A DNA stretch of 64,000 bases from Ketobacter sp036337295. GTDB lineage: Bacteria > Pseudomonadota > Gammaproteobacteria > Pseudomonadales > Ketobacteraceae. The DNA is taken from NCBI GenBank assembly GCA_036337295.1, contig JAYZEN010000001.1, positions 1,406,034 to 1,470,033 of the forward strand, written 5' to 3'. Shown in pieces: positions 8,368-16,983 of the stretch (position 1 is its first letter; each line of letters opens with the position of its first letter). Under the pieces are notes generated by a model. That model was not told where the DNA came from. It was given only the letters and a program-made list of their open reading frames with translations, and made no database searches. The position numbers were made by a program, and so were the translations under genes.

Positions 8368-9243
8368 TCAGCCGTAACGGCCGGTGATGTAATCTTCAGT
8401 CTGTTTCTGTTCCGGGTTGGTGAACAGGGTATCCGTATCCTTGTACTCGATCAGGTCACCCAGGTACATAAAGGCAGTATAGTCGGAAACCCGCGCGGCC
8501 TGCTGCATGTTGTGGGTAACAATGACGATGGTATAACGATCTTTCAGCTCATTGATCAGCTCTTCCACCTTGAGGGTGGAGATCGGGTCCAGCGCGGAAC
8601 AGGGTTCATCCAGCAGCAACACTTCCGGCTCCACGGCGATGGTACGGGCGATCACCAGACGCTGTTGCTGACCACCGGACATGCCCAGGGCGTTGTCCTG
8701 CAGCCGGTCCTTTACCTCATCCCACAGGGCCGCGCCTTTCAGGGCCCATTCCACCCGCTCATCCAGAATCCGCTTCTTGTTGATGCCCTGGATACGCAGG
8801 CCATAGGCGACGTTTTCATAGATGGTTTTGGGGAACGGGTTGGGCTTCTGGAACACCATGCCCACCCGCCGCCGCAGATCGGTAACGTCCACCGTGCGAT
8901 GAAAAATGTCATTGCCATCAAACAGGATCTCGCCTTCGGTACGGCAGATATCCACCAGGTCGTTCATGCGATTGAAGCAGCGCAAAAGGGTGGACTTACC
9001 ACAACCGCTGGGGCCGATGAACGCCGTCACGCGCTTTTTCGGGATCTTCATATTAATATCATGAAGCGCACGTTTGTCACCGTAGTAAAGGCGAAAATTT
9101 TTCACTTCCAGACAAACATCTTCTTCCTCAAGCTTGTGAGGAACAAAATCCATATCCACCACTTTCTGTCCAACTTTGGGCCGGGGTGTTTCCGCTGCAG
9201 TCATGGTTGCACCTTTTCTAACTTCTGAATTCGTTTCACTCAT
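8368..9243 (-). CDS. pstB: Phosphate ABC transporter ATP-binding protein PstB
   Basis: An ABC ATPase of 291 residues. Walker A is GPSGCGKST, the Q-loop is FQKPNPFP, the signature is MSGGQQQR, Walker B is LLLDEPCSALDP and the switch histidine is in IVTHNMQQA. The EPCSALDP variant and FQKPNPFPKTIYENV are typical of PstB. Compared with the usual 250-260 residues there is an N-terminal extension of about 40 residues rich in charged residues before the ABC core. It energises phosphate uptake through PstA/PstC at the inner membrane. The ATG lies 1 base from the pstA stop, so the genes are clearly co-transcribed. Confidence 0.97.
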   Translation of the reverse strand: MSETNSEVRKGATMTAAETPRPKVGQKVVDMDFVPHKLEEEDVCLEVKNFRLYYGDKRALHDINMKIPKKRVTAFIGPSGCGKSTLLRCFNRMNDLVDICRTEGEILFDGNDIFHRTVDVTDLRRRVGMVFQKPNPFPKTIYENVAYGLRIQGINKKRILDERVEWALKGAALWDEVKDRLQDNALGMSGGQQQRLVIARTIAVEPEVLLLDEPCSALDPISTLKVEELINELKDRYTIVIVTHNMQQAARVSDYTAFMYLGDLIEYKDTDTLFTNPEQKQTEDYITGRYG

Positions 9244-9244
9244 A

Positions 9245-10906
9245 TCAATTCTCCAATGACCGGTACTTCTCGCGCAACCGGTTGCGGATCATGATGGCCG
9301 TAAGGTTCAGTATTACGATCACCAGCACCAGCAGGGCCGCGGTGGCGTAGACGAGCGGTCGCGCCGCCTCGACGTTGGGGCTCTGGAATCCCACATCATA
9401 GATGTGGAACCCGAGGTGCATGAATTTGCGCTCCAGGTGCAGGTAGGGGAAGTTGCCATCCAGAGGCAGGGACGGCGCCAGTTTCACCACCCCCACCAGC
9501 ATCAGGGGCGCCACTTCACCGGCCGCCCGGGCGATGGCCAGGATCAAGCCGGTCATCATGGCCGGGCTGGACATGGGCAGGATCACCTTGGTGATGGTTT
9601 CGAACTTGGTGGCCCCCAGGGCCAGAGAACCCTCACGCAGGGATTTGGGAATGCGGGTCAAACCTTCTTCCGTGGCCACGATCACCACCGGCAGGGTCAA
9701 CAGCGCCAGGGTAATGGATGCCCACATCAGGCCCGGTGTACCGAACACCGGCGACGGCGCGGCTTCCGGATAAAACAGGGCATCCAGGCTGCCCCCCAGA
9801 AAATACACAAAGAAGCCCAGGCCAAACACCCCATAAACAATGGAAGGCACCCCGGCCAGGTTGTTGACCGCCACCCGGATAGTACGGGTAAGGGGGCCCT
9901 GCTTGGCGTATTCCCGCAGGTACACCGCGGCGATCACGCCAAACGGCGTCACGATCACCGACATCAGAATCACCATCAATACCGTACCGAAGATCGCCGG
10001 GAACACACCGCCTTCGGTGTTGGCCTCCCGCGGATCATCGGACAGGAACAACCACAGTTGGTGGAAATAATCGCCGATCTTATCGAACAGGGACATTTTG
10101 TTGGGCTGCTTGTACTGCACCACCAGTTTCAGTGGGATTTCTTTTTCCACGCCGCTCATGGTGGTGGCCACCAGGCTGTCACGGCTGATCTCCACATTGA
10201 GCTGGTCCAGATCCGCCTTCAACGTCTGATATTCAGCATCCAGGGCGGCGCGCTCGGCGTCCAGCTCCATCCTGGCGGCATCCGTCAGACCGCCCTCCAA
10301 TTCCAGGCGTCGTTCTTTCAGACGCAGCCGCTCCACCTGGTAGTTGATGGCACCGATATCTTTGTTCTCAATATCGTGAATGGCGTCAGCCAGATCCAAT
10401 GCCCGCTCCAGTCGGGCATCCAGCGCCGGCAGCGCCTCAGCACCGGTCGCAACCACCTGGCCGTTCTCTTTCATGGCGGTGAGGTAGCCATAAAAATTAC
10501 CCCACTCACGCCGCTCCACCATCATCAAATCTTCCGGAGTGGACACATCGGTGAGCTTGTCTGCCACCAGCCAGCGGAAGTCGAGGCCGGTGACATCCCG
10601 GTTACCGGTCTTGATCAGCATGCGCTGTACGACTTTCACGTCTTCCGGAATGGCCACGCCGGTGCCCCGCACCCGGGAGGCCGCCACCCATTCCTCATCC
10701 GCCACCTCCCCGATCAGGGTGTAGGTGGAACCGTCCGCTTCATGGTAGGTGCCTTCGATGATGGTATGGGGCCAGAAATGGGATAATCCCCGGAACGCCA
10801 CCAACAGCAGCAGCCCCACCACCATGACCACGCTGATGGCCACAGCGCCGCCATTCAGCCAGACCCAGGGGTCCCCTTTTCGGAACCAAAGTTTGATCGA
10901 GTTCAT
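9245..10906 (-). CDS. pstA: Phosphate ABC transporter permease PstA (long form)
   Basis: The C-terminal 280 residues form the PstA permease with several transmembrane helices and the ABC-contacting loop (EEGLTRIPKSLREGSLALGATKFETI). The N-terminal half is unusual compared with the short enterobacterial PstA of about 300 residues: one membrane anchor near residues 17-40, then a periplasmic region of some 250 residues with a coiled-coil-like stretch (about 165-245, ERLRLKERRLELEGG). Long PstA forms of this kind are known from Pseudomonas-type gammaproteobacteria. It lies between pstC and pstB in a compact operon. Confidence 0.95.
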   Translation of the reverse strand: MNSIKLWFRKGDPWVWLNGGAVAISVVMVVGLLLLVAFRGLSHFWPHTIIEGTYHEADGSTYTLIGEVADEEWVAASRVRGTGVAIPEDVKVVQRMLIKTGNRDVTGLDFRWLVADKLTDVSTPEDLMMVERREWGNFYGYLTAMKENGQVVATGAEALPALDARLERALDLADAIHDIENKDIGAINYQVERLRLKERRLELEGGLTDAARMELDAERAALDAEYQTLKADLDQLNVEISRDSLVATTMSGVEKEIPLKLVVQYKQPNKMSLFDKIGDYFHQLWLFLSDDPREANTEGGVFPAIFGTVLMVILMSVIVTPFGVIAAVYLREYAKQGPLTRTIRVAVNNLAGVPSIVYGVFGLGFFVYFLGGSLDALFYPEAAPSPVFGTPGLMWASITLALLTLPVVIVATEEGLTRIPKSLREGSLALGATKFETITKVILPMSSPAMMTGLILAIARAAGEVAPLMLVGVVKLAPSLPLDGNFPYLHLERKFMHLGFHIYDVGFQSPNVEAARPLVYATAALLVLVIVILNLTAIMIRNRLREKYRSLEN

Positions 10907-10920
10907 CGTGTTTCCCCCAA

Positions 10921-13188
10921 CTACAGCGAGCCGTATTTTTCACGCAGACGTTGACGCACAACCTCTGCTGTGGTGTTGACCATAAAGGTGAAGATAAACA
11001 ACACCAGACCCGACAGGAACAGAATGCGGAAGTGGGTGCTGTCCACCTCCGCCTCCGGCATTTCCACCGCGATATTGGCGGACAGAGTGCGCAGACCTTC
11101 GAAAATATTCATGTCCATGATCGGCGTGTTACCGGTGGCCATCAGTACAATCATGGTTTCACCCACGGCCCGGCCCAGACCGATCATCAGGGCTGAGAAG
11201 ATACCCGGGCTGGCGGTGGGCATCACCACCCGCACCAGGGTTTGCCAGGGGGTAGCGCCCAGTGCCAGGGAACCCTGGGTGAGCCCCTTGGGCACCGCAA
11301 AGATCGCGTCTTCCGTGATGGAGAAAATGGTGGGGATCACCGCAAAGCCCATGGCCAGGCCCACCACCAGGGAATTGCGCTGGTCAAAATCGATACCCAG
11401 GTCATGGGACACCCAATCCCGCATGCTGCCGTTGAAGAACGCCATTTCGATGGGATCGCTGAGCCACATGGAGAGGGCGCCGGCCAGCACCACCACCGGG
11501 ATCAGAATCACCGGCACATAACCATCGGGAACACGGGTGCTGATTTCACGGGGCAAACGGGACCAGAGAAACGCCGTCGCGATAATAAAGATCGGCGTCA
11601 GCACCAGGATGCTGGTTACCCCCGCCAGATGCGCCTCCACCAGGGGGGCAAGCCACAGCCCGGCCAGAAAGCCCAGGATTACCGTGGGCATGGCTTCCAT
11701 CAGTTCGATGGTGGGTTTGACCTTGGTGCGCAGGGTCGGCGCCATGAAATAAGCGGTATAAATCGCGCCACAAATGGCCAGGGGCACCGCCACCAGCATG
11801 GCATAGAAGGCGGCTTTCATGGTGCCGAAAGTGAGCGGCATCAAGCTGAACTTGGGTTCGAAATCGTTGCTGGCGGAGGAGCTCTGCCAGGTGAACGTGG
11901 GCTCCTCATAACGCTCGTACCAGACTTTGTTCCACATGGAGTGCCAGGACACTTCCGGGTGCTCGTTGTGGATGTGGAAATTGCGCGGGGCTTCCTGCTG
12001 GGCTTTAAACAGCACCGAGTCACCACGGGGTGACATGGCAATCCAGCGGATCGGCTCAGCGGAAATCTTCTCGTCTTTCACCTCCCGCTCGGCGGTGGTG
12101 TTGAACAGGCCGACGTTGCCCGCAGCGTCACCGGCAATGAACCCTTTGCGACGATGCTCGGTTTGCAGGGTGGTGATGGGAGTGCCTTCCTCCAGGGTCA
12201 GGGATCGTACCTTCACCAGGTGCGGTGCATTGTTTTCGTTATAGGTGATGAACCACTGGCTGATGACTCCCTGGGTGTCCGCCAGCAACAGGGAAAAGCC
12301 ACCCAGCAGAAAATCACTGACCGTAATGCGGGTATCCCCGCTGACCACATCGGCAATGTCCACCCGCATATCCGCCACCGGATTACGCAGGTCCATCACT
12401 TCCACCCGCCGCTGGTTTTCCACCAGGAACAGCCAGCGCTGATCCAGGCTCAACAATACTTTATTCAACGTGCCCGACGCCGAGGGCAGCTGCACCCGGT
12501 CGATTTCCTCCAGCTCCACCTCATCGGAGAGGAAGCTTTCGGTTTTGGCAAAATCCTTCATGAACAGCTCGCCGGCGGCGTTGGCGGCAATGATCCGCAC
12601 ACGATCACCGGACTCACGATAGGCCAGGTGGGTCACCGCCTCACCTTCCAGCACACTGATGGGCTCCTCACCCAACGGGTAAGTGATGCTGGGCACCACC
12701 GTTTTATCCTGGGTGGTGGCACCGTATTCAATGTTGTAACTGGGTTTTTGAATCAGCACGCTGCCGTCGGCAAAGCCCAGGGCGAACGTGCGGGTGCCCG
12801 GCGCATCCTTGGAAAACGCAGTGATCGGCTGGTCCACAGGCAACTGCGGCTGTTCCACCAGTTCACCACTGCGGGCGTTGTAGAACACCGGGCCGCGCAC
12901 CTTGTCCACCGCCAGTGCTACCTGGCCTTGCTCTTCCAGCACAGTGAAGTAAGGGTCTTCCACCTGATAGTGGGTCAGGCTGCTGCGTTCCTCCATGGAA
13001 GCCGGTAAAAATAACGGCAACACTTCATAGAGCAGGTAAAAAAAGATCAGACAGATGGCGAAAATAACCCCCACGCCACCGGCGCTGATGGCCTTGGCCG
13101 CTACCTGGTCTTTCAACTTGCGATACCGCCGCATCTTGGTCAGACGCTCTGCGGACACCCCAAACAATGCTTCGCTGGTTGATTCCAT
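10921..13188 (-). CDS. pstC: Phosphate ABC transporter permease PstC (long form)
   Basis: The C-terminal part (about residues 470-755) is the PstC permease, with the coupling loop FAVPKGLTQGSLALGATPWQTL. The N-terminus has a transmembrane helix near residues 37-60, then a periplasmic domain of about 400 residues made of repeated strand-like units (SLDQRWLFLVENQRRVEVMDL, FIAGDAAGNVGLFN) resembling a beta-propeller. At 755 residues it is more than twice the enterobacterial PstC length but matches long forms seen in other gammaproteobacteria. It pairs with PstA as the phosphate channel. Separated from pstS by a hairpin that probably sets the binding-protein to permease ratio. Confidence 0.95.
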   Translation of the reverse strand: MESTSEALFGVSAERLTKMRRYRKLKDQVAAKAISAGGVGVIFAICLIFFYLLYEVLPLFLPASMEERSSLTHYQVEDPYFTVLEEQGQVALAVDKVRGPVFYNARSGELVEQPQLPVDQPITAFSKDAPGTRTFALGFADGSVLIQKPSYNIEYGATTQDKTVVPSITYPLGEEPISVLEGEAVTHLAYRESGDRVRIIAANAAGELFMKDFAKTESFLSDEVELEEIDRVQLPSASGTLNKVLLSLDQRWLFLVENQRRVEVMDLRNPVADMRVDIADVVSGDTRITVSDFLLGGFSLLLADTQGVISQWFITYNENNAPHLVKVRSLTLEEGTPITTLQTEHRRKGFIAGDAAGNVGLFNTTAEREVKDEKISAEPIRWIAMSPRGDSVLFKAQQEAPRNFHIHNEHPEVSWHSMWNKVWYERYEEPTFTWQSSSASNDFEPKFSLMPLTFGTMKAAFYAMLVAVPLAICGAIYTAYFMAPTLRTKVKPTIELMEAMPTVILGFLAGLWLAPLVEAHLAGVTSILVLTPIFIIATAFLWSRLPREISTRVPDGYVPVILIPVVVLAGALSMWLSDPIEMAFFNGSMRDWVSHDLGIDFDQRNSLVVGLAMGFAVIPTIFSITEDAIFAVPKGLTQGSLALGATPWQTLVRVVMPTASPGIFSALMIGLGRAVGETMIVLMATGNTPIMDMNIFEGLRTLSANIAVEMPEAEVDSTHFRILFLSGLVLFIFTFMVNTTAEVVRQRLREKYGSL

Positions 13189-13218
13189 GGACTAAACCCA
13201 ATACTTTCTGATGACAAA

Positions 13219-13250
13219 ACGGGGCCACAGTATATTGCCTGTAGCCCCGT
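13219..13250 (-). terminator. Intercistronic hairpin (attenuator) between pstS and pstC
   Basis: On the minus strand ACGGGGCTACAG and CTGTGGCCCCGT form a 12-pair stem (one G-T pair) around an 8-base loop, followed by TTTTG. It sits between pstS and pstC. Such a partial terminator or 3' stabilising hairpin is the standard way to make more binding protein than permease. Confidence 0.7.
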
Positions 13251-13297
13251 CCTTGGTTTTCCTTCTATCTATGCGCAGTTACTGCATCAGGAAGGAA

Positions 13298-14296
13298 TTA
13301 TTTTGCGGCGATATCGGACTTGATACCCAACTTGCCCAGAGTCTTGGCAACCAGAGAGGAAGGCAGCGGAATGTAGCCATCCTTAACCACGATTTCCTGA
13401 CCTTCTTTGGACATGATCAGTTTTACAAATTCACGCTCCAGGGGAGACAGGTCCTTGCCAGGCGCCTTGTTCACGTATACGTACAGGGCACGGGACAGAG
13501 GATAGGAACCGTCCAGGGCCGCTTCCGGAGAGGCTTCTACATACTTGGTGCCTTTCTTGGCCAAAGGCAGAGCGCGTACGCTGGAAGTTTTATAACCGAT
13601 ACCGGAGTAGCCAATGCCGTTCAGGGAGGTGGCAACAGACTGCACCACTGAAGCAGAACCGGGCTGTTCGTTTACGCTGCTCTTGAAGTCACCTTTACAC
13701 AGGGCTTCATCTTTGAAGTAACCGTAGGTGCCGGATACAGAGTTACGGCCATACAGCTGGATGTCGCGGTTGGCCCACTCGCCGGTCAGGCCGACCTGGC
13801 CCCACTTGTTGATGTCCTTGGCGCCACCACAGGTGCGGGTGGAAGAGAAAATGGCATCAACCTGTTCGATGTCCATACCTTTGATCGGGTTGTCCTTGTT
13901 TACAAACACCGCCAGGGCGTCGATCGCAACCGGAATGGCAGTCGGCTTGTAGCCGAACTTCTTCTCGAAGGCTTCGATTTCCTTGTCCTTCATCTTGCGG
14001 CTCATAGGGCCCAGATTAGAGGTGCCTTCGGTCAGAGCCGGCGGTGCAGTGGAGGAACCCGCAGCCTGAATCTGTACAGCAACGTTGGGATACTGCTTTT
14101 TGAACTCTTCAGCCCAGAACGTCATCAGATTAGCAAGAGTATCGGAACCAACGCTGGAGATGTTACCGGAAACGCCACCCACCTTGCTGTAGGCAGGCAG
14201 TTTAGGATCGACTTTGGCTTCGGCCTGAGCACCGGTTGCAATCAGGGCAGCACTGGCCGTCATTGCAACAGAAGCAACTAATTTCTTGAAATTCAT
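13298..14296 (-). CDS. pstS: Phosphate-binding periplasmic protein PstS
   Basis: A 332-residue exported protein with a clear signal peptide (VASVAMTASAALIATGAQA, cleavage about residue 25). The mature protein begins with VDPKLPAYSKVGGVSGNISSVGSD, where the GSDT block contributes to phosphate binding, and contains GSSTAPPALTEG and GRNSVSGTYGYFKDE, the second phosphate-contact motif. This long-form PstS matches the Pseudomonas-type protein. It captures phosphate in the periplasm for PstCAB. First gene of the operon, directly downstream of a Pho box. Confidence 0.96.
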   Translation of the reverse strand: MNFKKLVASVAMTASAALIATGAQAEAKVDPKLPAYSKVGGVSGNISSVGSDTLANLMTFWAEEFKKQYPNVAVQIQAAGSSTAPPALTEGTSNLGPMSRKMKDKEIEAFEKKFGYKPTAIPVAIDALAVFVNKDNPIKGMDIEQVDAIFSSTRTCGGAKDINKWGQVGLTGEWANRDIQLYGRNSVSGTYGYFKDEALCKGDFKSSVNEQPGSASVVQSVATSLNGIGYSGIGYKTSSVRALPLAKKGTKYVEASPEAALDGSYPLSRALYVYVNKAPGKDLSPLEREFVKLIMSKEGQEIVVKDGYIPLPSSLVAKTLGKLGIKSDIAAK

Positions 14297-14364
14297 GGAT
14301 TTTCTCCGAGATTGTTGGCTTTGAATCGGGGTAATAACGCTGTCTTTGCCCCCATGACCTCGGA

Positions 14365-14398
14365 ACTATAGGGGCAGCGTGTGACAATTATATTACAA
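14365..14398 (-). promoter_or_regulatory. Pho box and -10 element of the pst operon
   Basis: On the minus strand, TTGTAATATAATTGTCAC (14398 to 14381) matches the 7-4-7 Pho box layout (CTGTCAT-N4-CTGTCAT). A TATAGT -10 hexamer follows after 10 bases (14370 to 14365), the expected geometry when PhoB replaces the -35 contact. The pstS ATG is about 70 bases downstream. Confidence 0.8.
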
Positions 14399-14514
14399 TT
14401 TGGTTTCGACCGGACGCGCCCATGGGATATTTATCCCGCAGGGATGCTTTGCCCAGGCAGCCCCCCTGCCGCTATAATGCGCCGCGACTGTTCCGGGGAC
14501 GCTAGCACACCAAA

Positions 14515-15075
14515 ATGACAACCATTATTTCCTACCTGGACCGGGTCAGCGAGGCCTTGGGGCGCCTGCTGGCCACCGCATCCATCGCCATTATGGCCAT
14601 CACCTTCCTGGTGGTGGTGTTGCGCTATGGTTTCAACACCAGTGGCCTGACCATCGGCGGCCTCCGCCTCAGCGCCATTGCCCTGCAGGAAAGCGTCATG
14701 TACCTGCACGCCATCCTGTTCATGCTGGCCAGTGCCTATACCCTGAAGCACAACGCCCATGTGCGGGTGGACGTGTTCTATCGCCGGTTCACCCCCCGTA
14801 TCCGGGCCTGGGTGGACTTACTGGGCACCTTAGTGTTGCTGTTTCCCATGGCCGGTTTCATGCTCTGGTCCAGCCTGGATTTCGTGGCCTTCTCCTGGCA
14901 GATCCAGGAGCGCTCCGGCGAGGCCGACGGCCTGCCCTATATCTATCTGCTGAAATCCCTGATTCCCCTGATGTGCGGCCTGTTGCTGGCCCAGGGCAGC
15001 ATTGAAGCCCTGCGCAATATGGCCATTCTCAGCGGCAAGCTGGCTCCCGCCACCAAGGAGTCCGAGTTGTTATGA
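14515..15075 (+). CDS. TRAP transporter small permease (DctQ type)
   Basis: A 186-residue inner-membrane protein with four hydrophobic helices (starting near residues 19, 60, 98 and 140), the length and layout of DctQ/TakQ subunits. The block VRVDVFYRRFTPRIRAWVDL between helices 2 and 3 is typical of the family. It scaffolds the large subunit of a sodium-driven TRAP transporter for organic acids. Its stop overlaps the start of the large permease in ATGA. No convincing ribosome binding site precedes the ATG. Confidence 0.9.
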   Translation: MTTIISYLDRVSEALGRLLATASIAIMAITFLVVVLRYGFNTSGLTIGGLRLSAIALQESVMYLHAILFMLASAYTLKHNAHVRVDVFYRRFTPRIRAWVDLLGTLVLLFPMAGFMLWSSLDFVAFSWQIQERSGEADGLPYIYLLKSLIPLMCGLLLAQGSIEALRNMAILSGKLAPATKESELL

Positions 15076-16442
15076 TTCCTTTATTAATGTTCCTGGTGGT
15101 GTGCCTGGCGCTGATGCTGGGTTACCCGGTGGCCTTTACCCTGGGCGGCGTAGCCCTGATATTTGCCGGACTCGGCGTGATGCTGGGGGGCTTCGACCCG
15201 ACCCTGCTGCATGCCCTGCCCAACCGGCTGTACGGCATCATGGAAAACCAGACCCTGCTGGCGGTGCCGTTGTTTGTGTTGATGGGCGTTACCCTGGAGA
15301 AGTCCAAGGTGGCCGAGAACCTGCTCAACACCATGGGGCGCCTGTTCGGCCGTTTCCCCGGCGGCCTGGGGCTGTCGGTAACCCTGGTGGGCATGTTGCT
15401 GGCCGCCAGCACCGGTATCGTCGGCGCCACCGTGGTCACCATGGGGCTGCTGGCCCTGCCCACCATGATCAAGCGGGGCTACGACCCGGCCCTGGCCACC
15501 GGCAGCATTGCCGCCACCGGTACGCTCGGGCAGATCATTCCACCCTCCATTGCCCTGGTGCTGCTGGGGGATGTGTTGTCCAATGCCTACCAGCAGGCCC
15601 AGCTCAACATGGGCATTTTCAATGTGGATACCGTGTCGGTGGGGGACCTGTTCGTGGGCGCCCTGGTGCCGGGATTACTGATGGTCCTGCTGTACATGGG
15701 CTACATTATTAGCCGGGCGTTGCTGAACCCCGCCTGCGCACCGGCGGTGGAAGCGGATGAATCCCAGCAGGGTCCGTTGCTGCAACAATGCATCAAAGGC
15801 CTGCTGCCGCCCTTACTGCTGATCGTGGCAGTGCTGGGCTCCATCCTGGCGGGGTTGGCCACCCCCACCGAAGCCGCTGCGGTGGGGGCCGTTGGTGCCA
15901 CCCTGCTGGCCCTGCTGCAGCGACAACTGACCTGGTCCAACCTGCAGGACATCATGACCTCCACCACCAAAGTCACCTGCATGGTGTTCGCCATTCTCAT
16001 CGGCGCCACCCTGTTCTCACTGGTGTTCCGCGGCTTCAATGGCGATGACCTGATTCACGAATTCTTCAACAATATGCCCGGCGGTGTGTTCAGCGCCATG
16101 CTGCTGGTGATGGTGGTGATCTTCCTGCTGGGGTTCATTCTGGACTTCATCGAGATCACCTTTGTGGTGGTGCCCATTGTGGGCCCGGTGCTGCTGGCCA
16201 TGGGCATTGATCCGGTCTGGTTCGGGGTGATGATCGCAGTCAACCTGCAGACCTCATTCCTGACCCCGCCCTTTGGTTTTGCCCTGTTTTACCTGCGCGG
16301 CGTCACCCCGGACAGCATCCCCACCGGCACCATCTACCGTGGCGTGGCACCCTTTATATTGATCCAGATTGTCACTTTGTCACTAATTGCAATTTGGCCT
16401 TCACTTGCCACATGGTTGCCAGATATAGTCTATAACTCTTAA
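15072..16442 (+). CDS. TRAP transporter large permease (DctM type)
   Basis: A 456-residue protein with about twelve transmembrane segments and the DctM/TakM motifs MGRLFGRFPGGLGLSVTLVG, AASTGIVGATVVTMGLLALP and AATGTLGQIIPPSIALVLLG. It forms the sodium-coupled transport channel of the TRAP system. Its start overlaps the small-permease stop by 4 bases. The matching binding protein is not in this transcript but lies downstream on the opposite strand (16984-18087). Confidence 0.93.
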   Translation: MIPLLMFLVVCLALMLGYPVAFTLGGVALIFAGLGVMLGGFDPTLLHALPNRLYGIMENQTLLAVPLFVLMGVTLEKSKVAENLLNTMGRLFGRFPGGLGLSVTLVGMLLAASTGIVGATVVTMGLLALPTMIKRGYDPALATGSIAATGTLGQIIPPSIALVLLGDVLSNAYQQAQLNMGIFNVDTVSVGDLFVGALVPGLLMVLLYMGYIISRALLNPACAPAVEADESQQGPLLQQCIKGLLPPLLLIVAVLGSILAGLATPTEAAAVGAVGATLLALLQRQLTWSNLQDIMTSTTKVTCMVFAILIGATLFSLVFRGFNGDDLIHEFFNNMPGGVFSAMLLVMVVIFLLGFILDFIEITFVVVPIVGPVLLAMGIDPVWFGVMIAVNLQTSFLTPPFGFALFYLRGVTPDSIPTGTIYRGVAPFILIQIVTLSLIAIWPSLATWLPDIVYNS

Positions 16443-16475
16443 AGACCGACCACTTTCCCCAATAACAGGAAGAAC

Positions 16476-16895
16476 ATGAACGATATCGTGGAAATCGACG
16501 AAGAAAACGACGACGTACCCATGCCGGTGGGTGAATTGTCCCTGCAGACCATCGCCATGCCCGCCGACTCCAATGCGGACGGTGATATTTTCGGTGGCTG
16601 GCTGGTATCGCAGATGGACCTGGCCGGCGCCGTTTGCGCCAATCGCCTGGCCCGCGGCAGAGTGGCCACCGTCGCCGTCGATTCCATGGTCTTTTTGCGC
16701 CCGGTAGCGGTGGGCTCCGTGGTGAGCTGTTACACCACAGTTAAAGACATTGGCCGCAGCTCCATGACCATCGTGGTGGAAGTCTGGGCCCGGCACCACG
16801 GTGACGCCGAAGCGCGTAAAGTCACCGAAGGCCAGTTCACCTTCGTGGCCATCGACGAAAACCGCCGTACCCGCCCGGTGCCCCGCACCTCCTGA
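16476..16895 (+). CDS. Acyl-CoA thioesterase, YciA-like hot-dog protein
   Basis: At 139 residues, with the motif MPADSNADGDIFGGWLVSQM, this is a YciA-type hot-dog acyl-CoA thioesterase; the D-I-F-GG-W segment marks the start of the active-site helix. It hydrolyses acyl-CoA to free acid and CoA in the cytoplasm. The second conserved block is RPVAVGSVVSCYTTVKDIGRSSM. It follows dctM by 33 bases and precedes a strong terminator, so it is probably the last gene of the dctQM transcript, which hints that the imported organic acid and its CoA ester are linked; that is inference. Confidence 0.9.
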   Translation: MNDIVEIDEENDDVPMPVGELSLQTIAMPADSNADGDIFGGWLVSQMDLAGAVCANRLARGRVATVAVDSMVFLRPVAVGSVVSCYTTVKDIGRSSMTIVVEVWARHHGDAEARKVTEGQFTFVAIDENRRTRPVPRTS

Positions 16896-16918
16896 GGTGT
16901 GTTCGCCACCGCAATCAA

Positions 16919-16949
16919 CAAGGCCGCGCTGATGCGGCCTTGTGTTTTT
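16919..16949 (+). terminator. Rho-independent terminator after the thioesterase
   Basis: CAAGGCCGC and GCGGCCTTG form a 9-pair stem around a 6-base loop (GCTGAT), followed by TGTTTTTA. It closes the plus-strand dctQM-thioesterase unit. Confidence 0.85.
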
Positions 16950-16983
16950 ATGGGGATGGCAACAACCTGTTTACAGCCTGCGA

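Noticed and set aside
9404..10786. A 460-codon plus-strand frame over pstA
   Set aside because: Shadow frame, His/Gln/Gly-rich, opposite a gene with clear PstA motifs.
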